A stretch of 60,489 nt of DNA, from positions 1-60,489 of the forward strand of contig NZ_JAHLQG010000055.1 in the NCBI RefSeq assembly GCF_018919065.1, given 5' to 3'. Shown here piece after piece: positions 1 through 8,172 of the stretch (position 1 is its first letter; each line of letters begins with the position of its first letter). A program made the translations under genes and the position numbers. Below the pieces are notes generated by a model, which saw only the letters and a program-made list of their open reading frames with translations, made no database searches and was not told where the DNA came from. Origin of the DNA: Blautia sp. MSJ-9. GTDB lineage: Bacteria; Bacillota; Clostridia; Lachnospirales; Lachnospiraceae.

Positions 1-120
1 ACGGATGCAATGATCCAAATAGAGCTACGTCAGACCAATTACTCCCCTATATTATAATAAAATAAGTGCAGCTGTCAGAGTTAATTACTCTCCAACAACT
101 ACACTTTTATGGTACTAAAA

Positions 121-156
121 AGAGAATACAAAATTTTTTGTTATTTTGTATTCTCT
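121..156 (-). terminator. intrinsic terminator hairpin
   Basis: A perfect 14-bp stem (AGAGAATACAAAAT and its complement) encloses an 8-base loop. On the minus strand it is followed by TTTTTAG, so it would end minus-strand transcripts from the degraded locus just upstream. The plus strand lacks a clear T-run. Confidence 0.7.
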
Positions 157-160
157 ACAT

Positions 161-244
161 TAGAGTGTGTTTGAAAAAGCTTTCTGCAAAATATACTGCA
201 AAGTGGGGCGTGCAGATTGCGGAAATGTTTTTCAAAACACGTTA
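161..244. repeat. palindromic repeat, family B, short copy
   Basis: The left end (TAGAGTGTGTTTGAAAAA) and the reverse complement of the right end (TAACGTGTTTTGAAAAA) are imperfect inverted repeats, both starting with TA. The inner part (TTTCTGCAAA..., then GCAAAGTGGGGCGTGCAG) matches the longer copy at 25434-25599, with that copy's central hairpin missing. TA at both ends could be a two-base target duplication, as made by Tc1/mariner-IS630 transposases; that is inference. The right border coincides with the stop codon of the degraded open frame next to it. Confidence 0.6.
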
Positions 245-592
245 CATAGTGCAACAGAAATAAATATTCTCATGTAAACTGCATTTTGGATTAAATCCTG
301 CATGGCAGTAAGGGCAGCTGCCTTTTTTGTATTCCTGAAGTGTAAGTTTCCTGCCGCAGTTTCCGCATAAAACAGGATAAACTTCTTCCGGTGTTGTTGC
401 AACAAATGAATGGTCTTCCAGTTCATCGTGGCCGGAATAGCATGCGTAATATTTCCTGCATTGTTGATTCCTTTTCTGATGGGAATTGCGATCAGGACTG
501 CAAGAACTGTGATCACAATATCCTTTGGAATAAATGCTGTTAAGGAGCATACTGCGATTGCCGGGATTTAAATACACACCCATTTCACACAC
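242..592 (-). pseudogene. degraded membrane protein with C-terminal zinc ribbon
   Basis: Two overlapping minus-strand frames each carry part of one plausible protein. From about 558 to 440 one frame reads a hydrophobic helix (around FIPKDIVITVLAVLIAIPI, then a basic turn). From about 440 to 242 the other frame reads a zinc ribbon with paired CGNC and CPYC motifs. A one-base frameshift near 430-445 would join them. The 5' part of such a gene is missing. The first codons of the second frame read MGVYLNPGN, which resembles the start of PF09820-type AAA-ATPase-like proteins and may be a fused fragment or chance. I do not recognise the parent protein. Confidence 0.5.
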
Positions 593-662
593 CTGCTTTC
601 CTGACAGATATTTTAATTTACCGTAACTATAAAAGTTCCGGTGCAGTAAAATCTTTTATGTT

Positions 663-1154
663 CTACAGCACATAATAATGCGGAATAATATCTTCATAAT
701 GTCCATCCGGCATTCTGAATCCCTGGGGAATTACGCCAAGTCTGTTAAAACCGATTCTTTCATATAAATGTAATGCATGGGTGTTATTTGCAACCACTGC
801 ATTGAACTGCATAACACGAAAGCCTTTTTCCTTCGCCTGTGCAAGGCAGTCAAGAACCAGTTTCTCGCCAATGTGTTCACCACGGACTTCTCTTCTTACT
901 GCATAGCTGGCATTACAGATATGGCCGCATCTTCCTACATTGTTCGGGTGTAGAATGTAGAGACCGACAATTTCTTTGTTGTCAGTGTTTACTGCGATTC
1001 CTGTATAGGTCTGTTCTTTGAAAAAAGCATCTCCTGTTTCTTCTGTCAGGTTCTCTTCCTGCGGAAATGCTACACCATCCTCTACTACCTGATTCCATAT
1101 TGTAATGGCTGCTGTTACGTCTTCTGTCTGATATTCTCTGATTACAATATCCAT
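663..1154 (-). CDS. GNAT family N-acetyltransferase
   Basis: This is a 163-residue GCN5-related acetyltransferase, likely moving an acetyl group from acetyl-CoA to a small molecule. The acetyl-CoA loop is VRGEHIGEKLVLDCLAQA; the following strand (VMQFNAVVANNTHALHLYERIGF) fits motif B. The closing GHYEDIIPHYY resembles phosphinothricin/amino-acid acetyltransferases, but the substrate cannot be read from sequence. The ATG at 1154 is chosen because GGAGG lies seven bases before it; the frame is open to an upstream ATG at 1178. It stands alone, with a gap of about 170 bases to the gene upstream of it. Confidence 0.85.
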   Translation of the reverse strand: MDIVIREYQTEDVTAAITIWNQVVEDGVAFPQEENLTEETGDAFFKEQTYTGIAVNTDNKEIVGLYILHPNNVGRCGHICNASYAVRREVRGEHIGEKLVLDCLAQAKEKGFRVMQFNAVVANNTHALHLYERIGFNRLGVIPQGFRMPDGHYEDIIPHYYVL

Positions 1155-1322
1155 TCTTTCCTCCATTTTCCATATCATACCATGAACGATCCGTTTTCTT
1201 TTTCTTTACACACATCCACCCATCCGTTTGCCTCTGATACCTGTTCCGGTTCCGGGATTGTGAGCTTTACTGCACTGTGATCATTGCCGAAGACATTTTT
1301 TCATTTCCTCCTGAGTTATATC

Positions 1323-2141
1323 TTATCTGTGTCCCAGCTCCCAGAATGCCACTGCACTTGCTGCTGCCACATTCAATGAATCTACTCCGTGGGACATTGG
1401 TATCTTTACTGTATAATCGCAATCTGCAATGGTCTGTGATGCAAGGCCGTCACCTTCCGTTCCGAGAATGACTGCCAGTTTTTCTTCTGACCGGAGTGCT
1501 TTGTCATCAATTCCTACAGAATCGTCACGCAGAGCCATTGCCGCTGTTTTGAATCCCAGATTTTGCAGAATCTTCATTCCATCCTGTGGCCATACAGTTT
1601 TTTTATCAAAATATGTCCAGGGAATCTGGAATACGGTTCCCATGCTGACTCTGGCTGCACGTCGGTAAAGCGGATCACTGCATCCGCCGGTCAGAAGTAC
1701 TGCATCCATATGGAGAGCTGCCGCTGAGCGAAAAATAGCTCCGATATTTGTAGGATTTACAACATTTTCAAGAACTGCTATGCGGTTGACGTTTCTGCAG
1801 ATTTCCTCTACAGATGGCAGTGGATTTCTGCGCATTGCGCAGAGCATTCCTCGAGTAAGAGCAAATCCGGTCAGTTTGACCAGAATTTCATATTCCGCAG
1901 TATAAACCGGCACATCCGGATATTGTTTCAGAATTTCCCTTGCTTCTCCTTCCAGATCTTTATACTCCACCAGAAAAGAAATTGGCTGATATCCTGCATT
2001 CAGGGCACGTTCAATCACCTTCGGACTCTCCGCAATGAAAATTCCCGGTTCCGGTTCATAGTATCGTAAAAGCTGCACTTCAGATGTTCTGGCATATACA
2101 TCCAGTTCCGGCGCAGCGAAATCTTTTATTTCATTCCACAT
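1323..2141 (-). CDS. SpoU/TrmH family RNA methyltransferase
   Basis: A 272-residue SPOUT-fold 2'-O-ribose methyltransferase that uses S-adenosylmethionine on rRNA or tRNA. All three SpoU motifs are visible: NPTNIGAIFRSAAA, ILGTEGDGL and IPMSHGVDSLNVAAASAV. The N-terminal 100 residues form the usual substrate-binding domain. The ATG at 2141 has GGAGG eight bases upstream and removes an overlap with the ATPase gene ending at 2168; a longer frame reaches 2192. It could be co-transcribed with the ATPase and DUF4869 genes upstream, 26 bases away. The target nucleotide is unknown. Confidence 0.9.
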   Translation of the reverse strand: MWNEIKDFAAPELDVYARTSEVQLLRYYEPEPGIFIAESPKVIERALNAGYQPISFLVEYKDLEGEAREILKQYPDVPVYTAEYEILVKLTGFALTRGMLCAMRRNPLPSVEEICRNVNRIAVLENVVNPTNIGAIFRSAAALHMDAVLLTGGCSDPLYRRAARVSMGTVFQIPWTYFDKKTVWPQDGMKILQNLGFKTAAMALRDDSVGIDDKALRSEEKLAVILGTEGDGLASQTIADCDYTVKIPMSHGVDSLNVAAASAVAFWELGHR

Positions 2142-2167
2142 AATAAAACCTCCAAACCGAATATCCT

Positions 2168-3127
2168 TCACCACTGAATAGCTTCTATACAATTCAGTAT
2201 TTTTTCTTTATTTTTAGAATGTAAATATGTTTTATTTATAGCAGATTTTCTATACTGCAAATAAGAATTTTTTGTTTTTTCTATAAGTAAGTTTGTAAAA
2301 AATCTTTCCCAGCTGAAATATTTTTTGCTATCAATAAATAACTCTGGAGTTTCTAATATCTTACGAATTTCTCTGTCATCAATCAAACCTGATTTTAATA
2401 CAATCCATTCAAATGATTCCGGTAAATATAAATGAATATTTTTCTTCTTATGTGAAATTTCATATAAACCATTCATCTCAGGTCCGATTGCTGCTCCATC
2501 GGCAATCACACATACTTCCCTGTTTTTCACATTTTTTATCTTTGAAAAAATATTCGACTTCCCACCTGCACTTTCACACTCAAGATTCTTTTCATCCGAA
2601 ATAGCTTTGAAAAACTCATATCCGGAATTGGAATCTTCTACAATAAACAACTCAGGTTTTATGGGAAATTCCTGGATATCTGAATATATCCTATACATTT
2701 GTTGATATATTTTCTTTGTATTCTGATATCTCCCAGATGCATATAGTCCATATATTTCCTCGACACTATATGGAAGATTATAAAGATTTTCTCTGGTAAT
2801 CAATACAAAATAATTGTCTGAGCCACGTACTTCCGATGCAAATTCTTCCGTATTAATAAATGCATTTTCTTCGTCTATAAAAAATATTGTCCCCGCTGTG
2901 TTCTGCAAGATTAATTTCCAGCTGACACCCTCCAGAATTCTGCATGGAACATTTGACAGCACATCCACTCCACTGGATTCACCAAGATTTTCTGCCTGTC
3001 GTAACATATTGATCAATGTTGTTTTGCCTGTCGCACTGTCCCCTTGAATAATTGTAATGTTACGTTTTATTTCGAATTCATAATGAAGCTTATTGTTACG
3101 TACAATTACTTTATATTTTCCTTTCAT
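2168..3127 (-). CDS. P-loop ATPase paired with DUF4869 protein
   Basis: A 319-residue protein with a Walker A motif (GDSATGKTTL) about 30 residues in and a likely Walker B (TIFFIDEENAF). The C-terminal half has ELFIVEDSNSGYEFF and EVCVIADGAAIG, acidic hydrophobic strands that could belong to a TOPRIM-like fold; that is tentative. It follows the DUF4869 gene directly: that stop codon (TAG) abuts an in-frame GTG at 3136. I prefer ATG at 3127, for which the AGGTG at the junction is the ribosome site. No function is known to me; an ATPase and small partner could be a defence or stress module. Confidence 0.75.
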   Translation of the reverse strand: MKGKYKVIVRNNKLHYEFEIKRNITIIQGDSATGKTTLINMLRQAENLGESSGVDVLSNVPCRILEGVSWKLILQNTAGTIFFIDEENAFINTEEFASEVRGSDNYFVLITRENLYNLPYSVEEIYGLYASGRYQNTKKIYQQMYRIYSDIQEFPIKPELFIVEDSNSGYEFFKAISDEKNLECESAGGKSNIFSKIKNVKNREVCVIADGAAIGPEMNGLYEISHKKKNIHLYLPESFEWIVLKSGLIDDREIRKILETPELFIDSKKYFSWERFFTNLLIEKTKNSYLQYRKSAINKTYLHSKNKEKILNCIEAIQW

Positions 3128-3136
3128 TACTTTCAC

Positions 3137-3577
3137 CTATACATATTCAACAGCAATATCAATAAATTCTTCCATATTATGAACGATCTGATCTTTGTTT
3201 AAAATTTTAATCTCGAATTCGTTATCTCCAAAATCCATGATATGACGCAGATTGACTATCAGTTCTTTTTGTTTTCCAATTTCCAGAATCCATTTTGCAC
3301 AGTTATTTCCACAAGCAGATGCATTAAATATCCGGCCACTGTCATCAAACGCCATCAAGATTAAAGTTTTTACTCCTCCTGATATTTCTTTTACAGAAAT
3401 AGGCCCTAATACAGGACTTTGAATCAGCCGTTCACTGACCACATCTGACTTGTCTACATCTTTTATCATTTTTACAGACAAGGGATCTGTGATCCATTCA
3501 TCTTCGTATCTATTATCAAAGTAAGTTGGCGGATGGTAAATTGCTTCTTTCATTTCTCCCAGATAAATGTTAAGCAT
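3137..3577 (-). CDS. DUF4869 domain-containing protein
   Basis: A 146-residue soluble protein whose start (MLNIYLGEMKEAIYHPPTYFDNRYEDEW) and overall length fit the DUF4869 family of Firmicutes. It has no signal peptide or membrane segment. It is the first gene of a tight two-gene unit with the P-loop ATPase, with no intergenic base, so the two products probably act together. The family has no established role. Base composition is AT-rich like the ATPase gene and more so than the flanking methyltransferase, which hints at joint acquisition. Confidence 0.75.
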   Translation of the reverse strand: MLNIYLGEMKEAIYHPPTYFDNRYEDEWITDPLSVKMIKDVDKSDVVSERLIQSPVLGPISVKEISGGVKTLILMAFDDSGRIFNASACGNNCAKWILEIGKQKELIVNLRHIMDFGDNEFEIKILNKDQIVHNMEEFIDIAVEYV

Positions 3578-3704
3578 TAGTTTTCCCCCTGATTTGGTTT
3601 ATTTATGGTTTTTATAATACCTTATTCTACCTCTTTTCACAACCCATCAAGACCACATCCCGGCAAATTAATTGTTACTGAATTATAGCAATTCCATAAA
3701 AGGC

Positions 3705-3812
3705 TATAGCAATCCTCGTAAATAATGCATTTAAGACAGTGTGAAAGACAATGAAGATATCTGCAGGCGTGCTGACGCACGGCAAAGATATCTGACGCAG
3801 GATTTCACGCTC
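3705..3812. repeat. dispersed repeat, family E, copy 1
   Basis: The left side (TATAGCAATCCT, then TAAATAATGCAT) and the right side (CAGGATTTCACGCTCT) recur in inverse orientation at 49127-49191. Here both blocks flank a centre with short inverted pieces (AGATATCTGCAGGCG..., AAGATATCTGACG). It fills most of the gap between the DUF4869 gene and a MATE gene. Confidence 0.45.
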
Positions 3813-3833
3813 TCTGCTTTACTTGTTATAAGT

Positions 3834-5135
3834 TCAGACAACTGCCATTCTTTTTCTTCTGTCTTTATATGCCAGAAACAGAATTGTCAGAAACGTAACT
3901 GTCTCCGCTGCAAGAAGAGAGATCCAGATTCCATTTAATCCAAATAATTTCGCAAGTATAACTGCGCAGATAACAATGGCAACAATTCCTCTCAGGAATG
4001 AACCGACAATCGCGATTTTCGGTTCATCTACTGCCGAGAAATATGCCACCAATACAACATTGATTCCTGCCACTATAAATCCAAGGAAATACAGACGCAG
4101 TCCTGTATGTGCATAATTCAGCAGCTGAACATTGTTTTCACTGTTGAAAATGCCAATCAGCGAGTCAGTTGCTGTCCAGATAATCAATTGGATCAATGCT
4201 TCTACTGCAAGACATACAAGCAGGCTCCATTTCAGAAGTTTTTTTACCTGAGTGGGCTGACCTTTTCCGTAGCTTTCACTGATCAGAGGCTGTGCTCCCT
4301 GGGCCAGACCGTTGAAAATTGCAAATGCCACGATAGAAAGATTTGCCACAACTCCATATGCTGCTACACCTACATTTCCTGCAATTCCCAGGATCAGGAA
4401 GTTAAATACAATGGCGATCACACCGGAAGACAGTTCACCGACAAATGCGGAAACTCCTAGCTGACAGCAGGAAATCAGGTGTCTGAATGACGGTTTTTTC
4501 CAATGGAATTCTACATGGTTTCTGCTGCTCCTGTAGTGTGTGGCACAGACGCTCATTGTTACGATCGGACAGATTGCAGTAGCAAGTCCTGCTCCGGAAA
4601 ATCCCAGACCGACAGGAAACATGAATATATAATCAAATATAATGTTAAAGATACTTCCACTGATGGAACCGATCATTGCAATAGAAGGCGCTCCATCGTT
4701 TCTTGCAAATGCAGTAAATGTATAATTTGACATGAAGAATGGTGTTGCAATCAGAATAATTCTCATGTAGTTTCGTCCAAGTCCGATCAGTCCGGCATCT
4801 GCACCCAGCAAAGCCAATGCTTTGTCCGGAATGAAGATTCCAATCAGTATAAATGGAACTGCAGCCAGTATACTCCAGGTTACTGACTGTACAAAATAAT
4901 GATCTGTATTTTCTCCTTTTGCCCTGCTTATGGCATACCTGGTAGCAGAACCAATCCCAATCATAGCCCCAATCGCATAGATCAGTCCATAAACCGGCAG
5001 AATCAGGTTCAGAATTGCCAGTCCGTCAGCACCGGAATATACAGATATAAAGAAAGTATCTGCCAGAACATAAACGGAAATCCCGATCATTCCGGCAACA
5101 CTCTGGGCTACATACCTGGTGAATCTTTTCAGCAT
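3834..5135 (-). CDS. MATE family efflux transporter
   Basis: A 433-residue polytopic membrane protein with about twelve hydrophobic segments and the two-fold MatE repeat (residues about 10-170 and 230-390). Such proteins export drugs or metabolites against Na+ or H+ entry. Typical signatures include ADTFFISVYSGADGLAILNLILPVYGL near the N-terminus and GLAQGAQPLISESYGKG in the second half. GAAGGAGCG lies before the ATG. It is separated from the GPH symporter gene upstream by a terminator, so it is probably its own unit. One of three MATE genes in this 9 kb stretch. Confidence 0.92.
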   Translation of the reverse strand: MLKRFTRYVAQSVAGMIGISVYVLADTFFISVYSGADGLAILNLILPVYGLIYAIGAMIGIGSATRYAISRAKGENTDHYFVQSVTWSILAAVPFILIGIFIPDKALALLGADAGLIGLGRNYMRIILIATPFFMSNYTFTAFARNDGAPSIAMIGSISGSIFNIIFDYIFMFPVGLGFSGAGLATAICPIVTMSVCATHYRSSRNHVEFHWKKPSFRHLISCCQLGVSAFVGELSSGVIAIVFNFLILGIAGNVGVAAYGVVANLSIVAFAIFNGLAQGAQPLISESYGKGQPTQVKKLLKWSLLVCLAVEALIQLIIWTATDSLIGIFNSENNVQLLNYAHTGLRLYFLGFIVAGINVVLVAYFSAVDEPKIAIVGSFLRGIVAIVICAVILAKLFGLNGIWISLLAAETVTFLTILFLAYKDRRKRMAVV

Positions 5136-5250
5136 AATACTTCGCTCCTTCGTTATATTGTCAGCATTGTCTTTCTTTCATCTGCAGACTTATCTCACCA
5201 TTATACCCATATAAAACAAAAATGCAACCACAAAACTCCAGACATAAAAA

Positions 5251-5287
5251 TCTCCTTAAGCAGATTTTTTAATGCTGCTCAAGGAGA
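5251..5287 (-). terminator. intrinsic terminator of the GPH symporter gene
   Basis: Stem TCTCCTTAAGCAG pairs with CTGCTCAAGGAGA (one mismatch), and TTTTTATG follows on the minus strand. It lies 36 bases after the symporter stop codon. Confidence 0.8.
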
Positions 5288-5323
5288 CTCTGTTGATATT
5301 CGCAATTCACTTCACGACACTCT

Positions 5324-6688
5324 TTATTTTATCCTGTTTTTTTTCAGGTCTTCTACGATTTCATTGTAACGTTTTTTGTTCAGACGGTAGAAAAACAGTA
5401 CAATTGCTGTCACTATCCATAAAATTCCCGGAATTGTAGTAAAGGAATGTCTCATAATACTGAGGACAGCCGGATTCTGTACCTGATTTGCCACATATCC
5501 ATATTTTCCAAGAAGTGCTGCAAGAAGCGCAGTTCCTATTGCCATGCCAATTTTATTTCCCAGTGACACAAATGCATATTGAAAACCATCATTTCTTAAT
5601 CCCGTTTTCCACTCTCCGTATTCTACGCAATCGGGAATGATCGCATAGATTGCAGTGTTAAATCCAGAGAAAAAGAACTGTGTAATTCCTGCAAGTGTAT
5701 AGAACGCTGCCGGTGTTTCTTTTACATTGAAGAAGAACATACAGAGCATGGAAATTCCGGTAAAAAGGGCAAAAATAGATGCAGTTCTTCCTTTATTGTT
5801 CAGTTTGCGGAATACAGGCTGGAAACATGCAGCACCGATAATGGATGGAATGATGATGCACATGGAATATGTAGTATAGTAGGATGCATTTCCCTCTACA
5901 TAAGTGAAATAGTATAAAACATCTGCATTTCTTCCATAAAGTGTAAATCCGAATAACACCTGTCCGATTAATGCCAGAATATATGGGCGGTTCTGCATCA
6001 CCGCTCTTAACTGCACTTTTATGGATATTTTTTCTTTTTCCGGCATAATCACCTGCTCTTTTGTTTTTGCAAAACAGAAGAAATGACAGGCTGCAAAAAT
6101 ACATCCGTATATGATTGCTACCAGTAGGTATCCGGTTTTAGCACTTTGACTGCCAAGTTTTCCAATCAGTGGAACTGTAATGATATTGATAATTCCAATT
6201 GCAACCATTGCAGATACTGAACGTGATGTATTAATCTTTGCACGTTCATCGATATCCTGTGTCATTGCTCCACAAAGGGTGCCATACGGGATATTTACAC
6301 AGGTATATCCAAGTACCAGCAGACAGTATGTAATTACCATATAAATAACCTTTGATCTGTCCGACCAGTCCGGATGTGCCCAGAATGTCATAATCAGAAG
6401 CACGGCCGTGATCGGAGCTGCAATGAGAAGCCATGGACGATAACGTCCCCATTTTGTTTTGGTTTTATCTGTCAGTCCACCCACGATCGGATCATTGATC
6501 GCATCCCAAAATCTCGAAAACAGCATCAGGGCAGAGACTGCTGCCATACTGATTCCGAATACGTCTGTGTAAAAAATCATGAGAAAATTACTGACGAACA
6601 TCCAGCTGAAATTACATCCTACATCGCCAAATCCATATGCGATTTTACTGATCAACGGAACTTTTACATTTTCGTTTTTACTCTCCAT
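5324..6688 (-). CDS. GPH family sugar:cation symporter (MFS)
   Basis: A 454-residue permease of the glycoside-pentoside-hexuronide family (MelB-like). The N-terminal signature ISKIAYGFGDVGCNFSW and the loop SRFWDAINDPIVGGLTDKTKTKWGRYRPW are diagnostic for this family; twelve membrane segments follow. It imports a glycoside or sugar acid with Na+ or H+. The ATG at 6688 has AGGAGG just upstream, so the longer frame to 6733 is not used. It is downstream of a zinc alcohol dehydrogenase (gap about 110 bases) and a ROK repressor, which suggests import and oxidation of one sugar or polyol. Confidence 0.92.
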   Translation of the reverse strand: MESKNENVKVPLISKIAYGFGDVGCNFSWMFVSNFLMIFYTDVFGISMAAVSALMLFSRFWDAINDPIVGGLTDKTKTKWGRYRPWLLIAAPITAVLLIMTFWAHPDWSDRSKVIYMVITYCLLVLGYTCVNIPYGTLCGAMTQDIDERAKINTSRSVSAMVAIGIINIITVPLIGKLGSQSAKTGYLLVAIIYGCIFAACHFFCFAKTKEQVIMPEKEKISIKVQLRAVMQNRPYILALIGQVLFGFTLYGRNADVLYYFTYVEGNASYYTTYSMCIIIPSIIGAACFQPVFRKLNNKGRTASIFALFTGISMLCMFFFNVKETPAAFYTLAGITQFFFSGFNTAIYAIIPDCVEYGEWKTGLRNDGFQYAFVSLGNKIGMAIGTALLAALLGKYGYVANQVQNPAVLSIMRHSFTTIPGILWIVTAIVLFFYRLNKKRYNEIVEDLKKNRIK

Positions 6689-6801
6689 AATTCCTCCTGC
6701 CTGCTGCCATCCTCCGTCTTTCCGTTTACTCATATCTTCTTTACAGCAGTCTTTTTTATTATATCTTTGTCTTACATAATGCTTATGATCAGCAGGATAT
6801 T

Positions 6802-7830
6802 TTATTTTTCCTGCACATTGATAATCACTTTCATTGTAGTCTCACGGTTATCGTCAATGTACTGGTATGCTTTCAGATAATCTTTAAATGCAAATGTCTT
6901 AGAGATCAGCGGTCTTAAATGCACTTTTCCTTCATTCACCAGTCTGATTCCATCTACATAATCATCATGTCTGTACATCATTGTGCTCTTGATATCAAGC
7001 TCATGATCATTTGCAACTGCCAGATCGATCTCAGCCATTCCTGCAAAAACTGCAACCAGCACAATCACGCTTCCTTTTCTTGCATATTTGATCGCCTGTC
7101 CCATTGTAATGTTATTTCCTGCACAGTCATAGATAACATCTGCCTTATCCGGTCCAAAGGCTTCTACCATTGCTTCCCCGAAATTTTTATTCCTTGTGTT
7201 GACACATACGTCAATTCCACACTCTTTTGCTTTTTCCAGACGGAGATCACTGACATCTGTGATCATAACTTTAGCTGCTCCCATCCCTTTTGCAGACTGC
7301 GCTACCAGATTTCCGATCGGACCGGCTCCTATCACCACAATATTCATTCCCGTTACATCGCCCATCTGTTTAACACCATGAACAGCTACTGCCAGAGGCT
7401 CGATCATTGCCCCCTCTTCATAAGACATATCTTCCGGTATCGGTGTTACTTTTGATGCATCAACTGCAAAATACTCGGATGCAGTTCCTGTTGTCTGGAA
7501 TCCCATTACTTTCAGCTCTTCACAGAGATTATATTTTCCGTGACGGCATGGATAACAATGTCCACAATATACCTGTGGCTCAATTATTACTTTCTGTCCC
7601 ACATGAAATTCTGTTACTGCATCACCTGTTTTTACCACTTCTCCTGATACTTCATGTCCCTGGGTTACCGGATATTTTGTAAAAGGATGTTTTCCGTGAT
7701 ATACATGGATATCAGAACCACAGATACCGATATTCATAATCTTAACCAAAACCTGGTCGTCTTTAATCTCTGGTACGGGAACCTCTCTGAAAATAATTTC
7801 TCCTGGATTTGTCATAACCTGCTGTAACAT
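6802..7830 (-). CDS. zinc-dependent medium-chain alcohol/polyol dehydrogenase
   Basis: A 342-residue MDR dehydrogenase of the sorbitol/threonine/galactonate dehydrogenase group. Catalytic zinc ligands are C37 (GICGSD), H59 and E60 (GHE); the structural zinc site keeps four cysteines (C89, C92, C95, C103). The Rossmann motif is VVIGAGPIGNLVAQ. It would oxidise a secondary hydroxyl of a sugar alcohol or sugar acid with NAD(P)+. GGAGG precedes the ATG. With the GPH symporter downstream and a ROK repressor upstream it forms a catabolic module; the exact substrate cannot be set from sequence. Confidence 0.9.
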   Translation of the reverse strand: MLQQVMTNPGEIIFREVPVPEIKDDQVLVKIMNIGICGSDIHVYHGKHPFTKYPVTQGHEVSGEVVKTGDAVTEFHVGQKVIIEPQVYCGHCYPCRHGKYNLCEELKVMGFQTTGTASEYFAVDASKVTPIPEDMSYEEGAMIEPLAVAVHGVKQMGDVTGMNIVVIGAGPIGNLVAQSAKGMGAAKVMITDVSDLRLEKAKECGIDVCVNTRNKNFGEAMVEAFGPDKADVIYDCAGNNITMGQAIKYARKGSVIVLVAVFAGMAEIDLAVANDHELDIKSTMMYRHDDYVDGIRLVNEGKVHLRPLISKTFAFKDYLKAYQYIDDNRETTMKVIINVQEK

Positions 7831-7883
7831 AATATTTTCCTCCTTATTTGTTGAATGTACTTTGAGCCTCTAGTTATTTATTA

Positions 7884-7909
7884 ACTTTTATTAAATATTT
7901 TATTAAAGT
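7884..7909. promoter_or_regulatory. candidate ROK operator, imperfect 26-bp palindrome
   Basis: An AT-rich dyad beginning ACTTTTATTAAA and ending TTTATTAAAGT pairs at 22 of 26 positions. It lies 54 bases before the dehydrogenase start, where a repressor of the dehydrogenase-symporter unit would bind. Its AT-rich dyad form is like operators of XylR/NagC-type ROK proteins. The assignment to the adjacent regulator is inference. Confidence 0.45.
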
Positions 7910-8061
7910 AATTACATTATTATTCAAATCGCTAAATTTGTCAATAAACATTTAAAAATATTTCTCATTTCTACCAGTTGCACAAAGTAAAGATTTTATT
8001 TTTATGCAGATGTTACTATAACACTCCTCATAATTATCTGCTGAATTCCCGCACAATAACA

Positions 8062-8105
8062 AAATACCCTGATCACAACCTTTCTTTGTTGTAATCAGGG
8101 TATTT
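8062..8105. terminator. bidirectional terminator after the ROK gene
   Basis: An 18-bp stem with one mismatch (ATACCCTGATCACAAC with its complement) encloses an 8-base loop, with T-rich tracts on both strands. It lies 67 bases after the ROK stop on the minus strand and separates the regulator from the dehydrogenase-symporter unit. The rest of the 342-base gap is AT-rich leader containing the palindrome at 7884-7909. Confidence 0.85.
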
Positions 8106-8172
8106 TTTATATTCAGATATTTGTTTAATATGGTATATCAGCAGATCATCAGTGATTCAAGAATGCTATCGG

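Noticed and set aside
66..263. Plus-strand open frame of 65 codons
   Set aside because: It runs across a terminator hairpin and a family B repeat, has no ribosome site and resembles nothing.
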